NCBI GenBank assembly: GCA_021825785.1 | Contig: JAKAGP010000145.1 | Span: 1 to 5,640, forward strand | DNA length: 5,640 bases | Direction: 5' to 3' | Source: Nitrospirota bacterium | Lineage (GTDB): Bacteria > Nitrospirota > Thermodesulfovibrionia > Thermodesulfovibrionales > JdFR-88 | In this document: positions 5,094 to 5,640 of the stretch, one piece after another | Numbering within the stretch: the stretch's first letter is position 1 | Layout: each line of letters begins with the position of its first letter | Made by a program: the position numbers and the translations under genes | The notes under the pieces: generated by a model | What the model was told of the DNA's origin: nothing | Database searches by the model: none | Seen by the model: only the letters and a program-made list of their open reading frames with translations

Positions 5094-5640
5094 ATGTTCA
5101 CCCTGCCCGCCCCCGCAAAGATAAACTGGTTTCTGTTCGTGCCCGGAAAAAGGGACGATGGCTATCATGAGATCCGGTCCCTGATGCAGTGCGTGGACCT
5201 TGCAGACCAGCTGAGCTTCGAGGCCGCGGACACGCTTTCCCTGGAGGCCAACTGTTCCATCCCCACATATGACAATGCCGTCTGGAGGGCCGCTCTCCTG
5301 CTGAAAGAGCATGCGGGCATCGACAAGGGAGCAAGGATCTCGCTTAAAAAAAATGTCCCCATGGAAGCGGGCCTTGGAGGCGGCAGCTCGGACGCTGCCA
5401 GCGCCCTGATGGGCTTAAACAGGCTTTGGGAACTGGGCCTTTCCGGCGGCGAGCTCTCCCGCCTCGGGGCGAAGCTGGGCTCCGATGTGCCTTTCTTCCT
5501 CGGCGCGCGCTGTTCGCTTGTCTCCGGACGGGGGGAGATCACCGAGCCCGTAGGGCTTGGAAGGTCCTTTGCCCTTCTCCTCGTAAAGCCCTCATTCGGC
5601 GTGCCGACCCCATGGGCTGACCGGGCGCTTTCACGCTATA
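5094..5640 (+). CDS. ispE: 4-diphosphocytidyl-2-C-methyl-D-erythritol kinase (3' truncated by the window)
   Basis: IspE phosphorylates the 2-hydroxyl of CDP-methylerythritol with ATP in the MEP isoprenoid pathway, in the cytoplasm. The 182 codons present cover roughly 60-65% of a usual 280-300 residue protein, without a stop before the right edge. GHMP-kinase features appear in order: PAKIN at 7-11 with catalytic K9, DGYHE at 22-26 with H25, YDNAVWRAA at 59-67, the ATP-binding glycine loop PMEAGLGGGSSDAASAL at 89-105, and GSDVPFF at 129-135 with catalytic D131. The C-terminal GHMP domain lies beyond the window. The start ATG places PAKIN at the standard distance. It follows the TPR gene by 22 bases on the same strand, so the two are probably cotranscribed. 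Galactokinase or homoserine kinase relatives are excluded by the PAKIN and GYHE motifs. Confidence 0.96.
   Translation, partial: MFTLPAPAKINWFLFVPGKRDDGYHEIRSLMQCVDLADQLSFEAADTLSLEANCSIPTYDNAVWRAALLLKEHAGIDKGARISLKKNVPMEAGLGGGSSDAASALMGLNRLWELGLSGGELSRLGAKLGSDVPFFLGARCSLVSGRGEITEPVGLGRSFALLLVKPSFGVPTPWADRALSRY

Noticed and set aside
4271..5101. A 276-codon minus-strand frame opposite the TPR gene with a hydrophobic start
   Set aside because: It is antisense to a clear, motif-rich TPR coding sequence. The hydrophobic start is the complement of the purine-rich, lysine-coding TPR C-terminus. No family motif or repeat is visible.
5165..5542. Minus-strand frames opposite ispE and the gap before it, including those reaching 5312 and 5334
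   Set aside because: The plus strand encodes IspE with intact catalytic motifs throughout; the opposite frames are shadows of GC-rich codons.

Overview
The window reads as ordinary chromosomal DNA from a Gram-negative bacterium. It is moderately GC-rich, with many AGG (Arg) and ATA (Ile) codons. It makes isoprenoids by the MEP pathway (ispE) and carries an exported tetratricopeptide-repeat (TPR) protein directly upstream of ispE. A Nitrospirota or deltaproteobacterial-type lineage would fit the codon habits and neighbourhoods, but this is a low-confidence inference: no rRNA or other taxonomic marker is present.

Layout. The left 3.07 kb is transcribed leftwards (minus strand), in the order glycosyltransferase (1965-3047, or 3068 with an alternative start), hisC (712-1851) and hisB (101-715). 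hisC and hisB share a 4-base ATGA overlap and are almost certainly translationally coupled. They encode the aminotransferase and dehydratase steps of histidine synthesis. The GT4-type glycosyltransferase lies 113 bases upstream of hisC. That gap holds a perfect extended -10 box and an inverted repeat that can sequester an AGGAGG sequence, so hisCB probably has its own promoter and possibly a structured leader. Positions 1-100, downstream of hisB, contain no gene.

A 246-266 base divergent intergenic region ends at 3313. It holds a perfect 17-bp tandem duplication that duplicates a -10-like box, two overlapping micro-ORFs just ahead of the glycosyltransferase, and a promoter-like element so close to the TPR gene that its transcript could be leaderless.

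The right 2.3 kb is transcribed rightwards: a 585-residue exported protein with about 15 TPRs (3314-5071), then ispE (5094 to beyond the right edge), 22 bases apart and probably one operon. ispE is cut by the window edge after 182 codons and retains its N-terminal catalytic motifs.

No mobile element, CRISPR array, RNA gene or evident new system was found. The points worth a second look are regulatory: the hisC leader, the possible leaderless TPR mRNA, the duplicated promoter box and the micro-ORFs. Start choice is uncertain for the glycosyltransferase and somewhat so for hisC.
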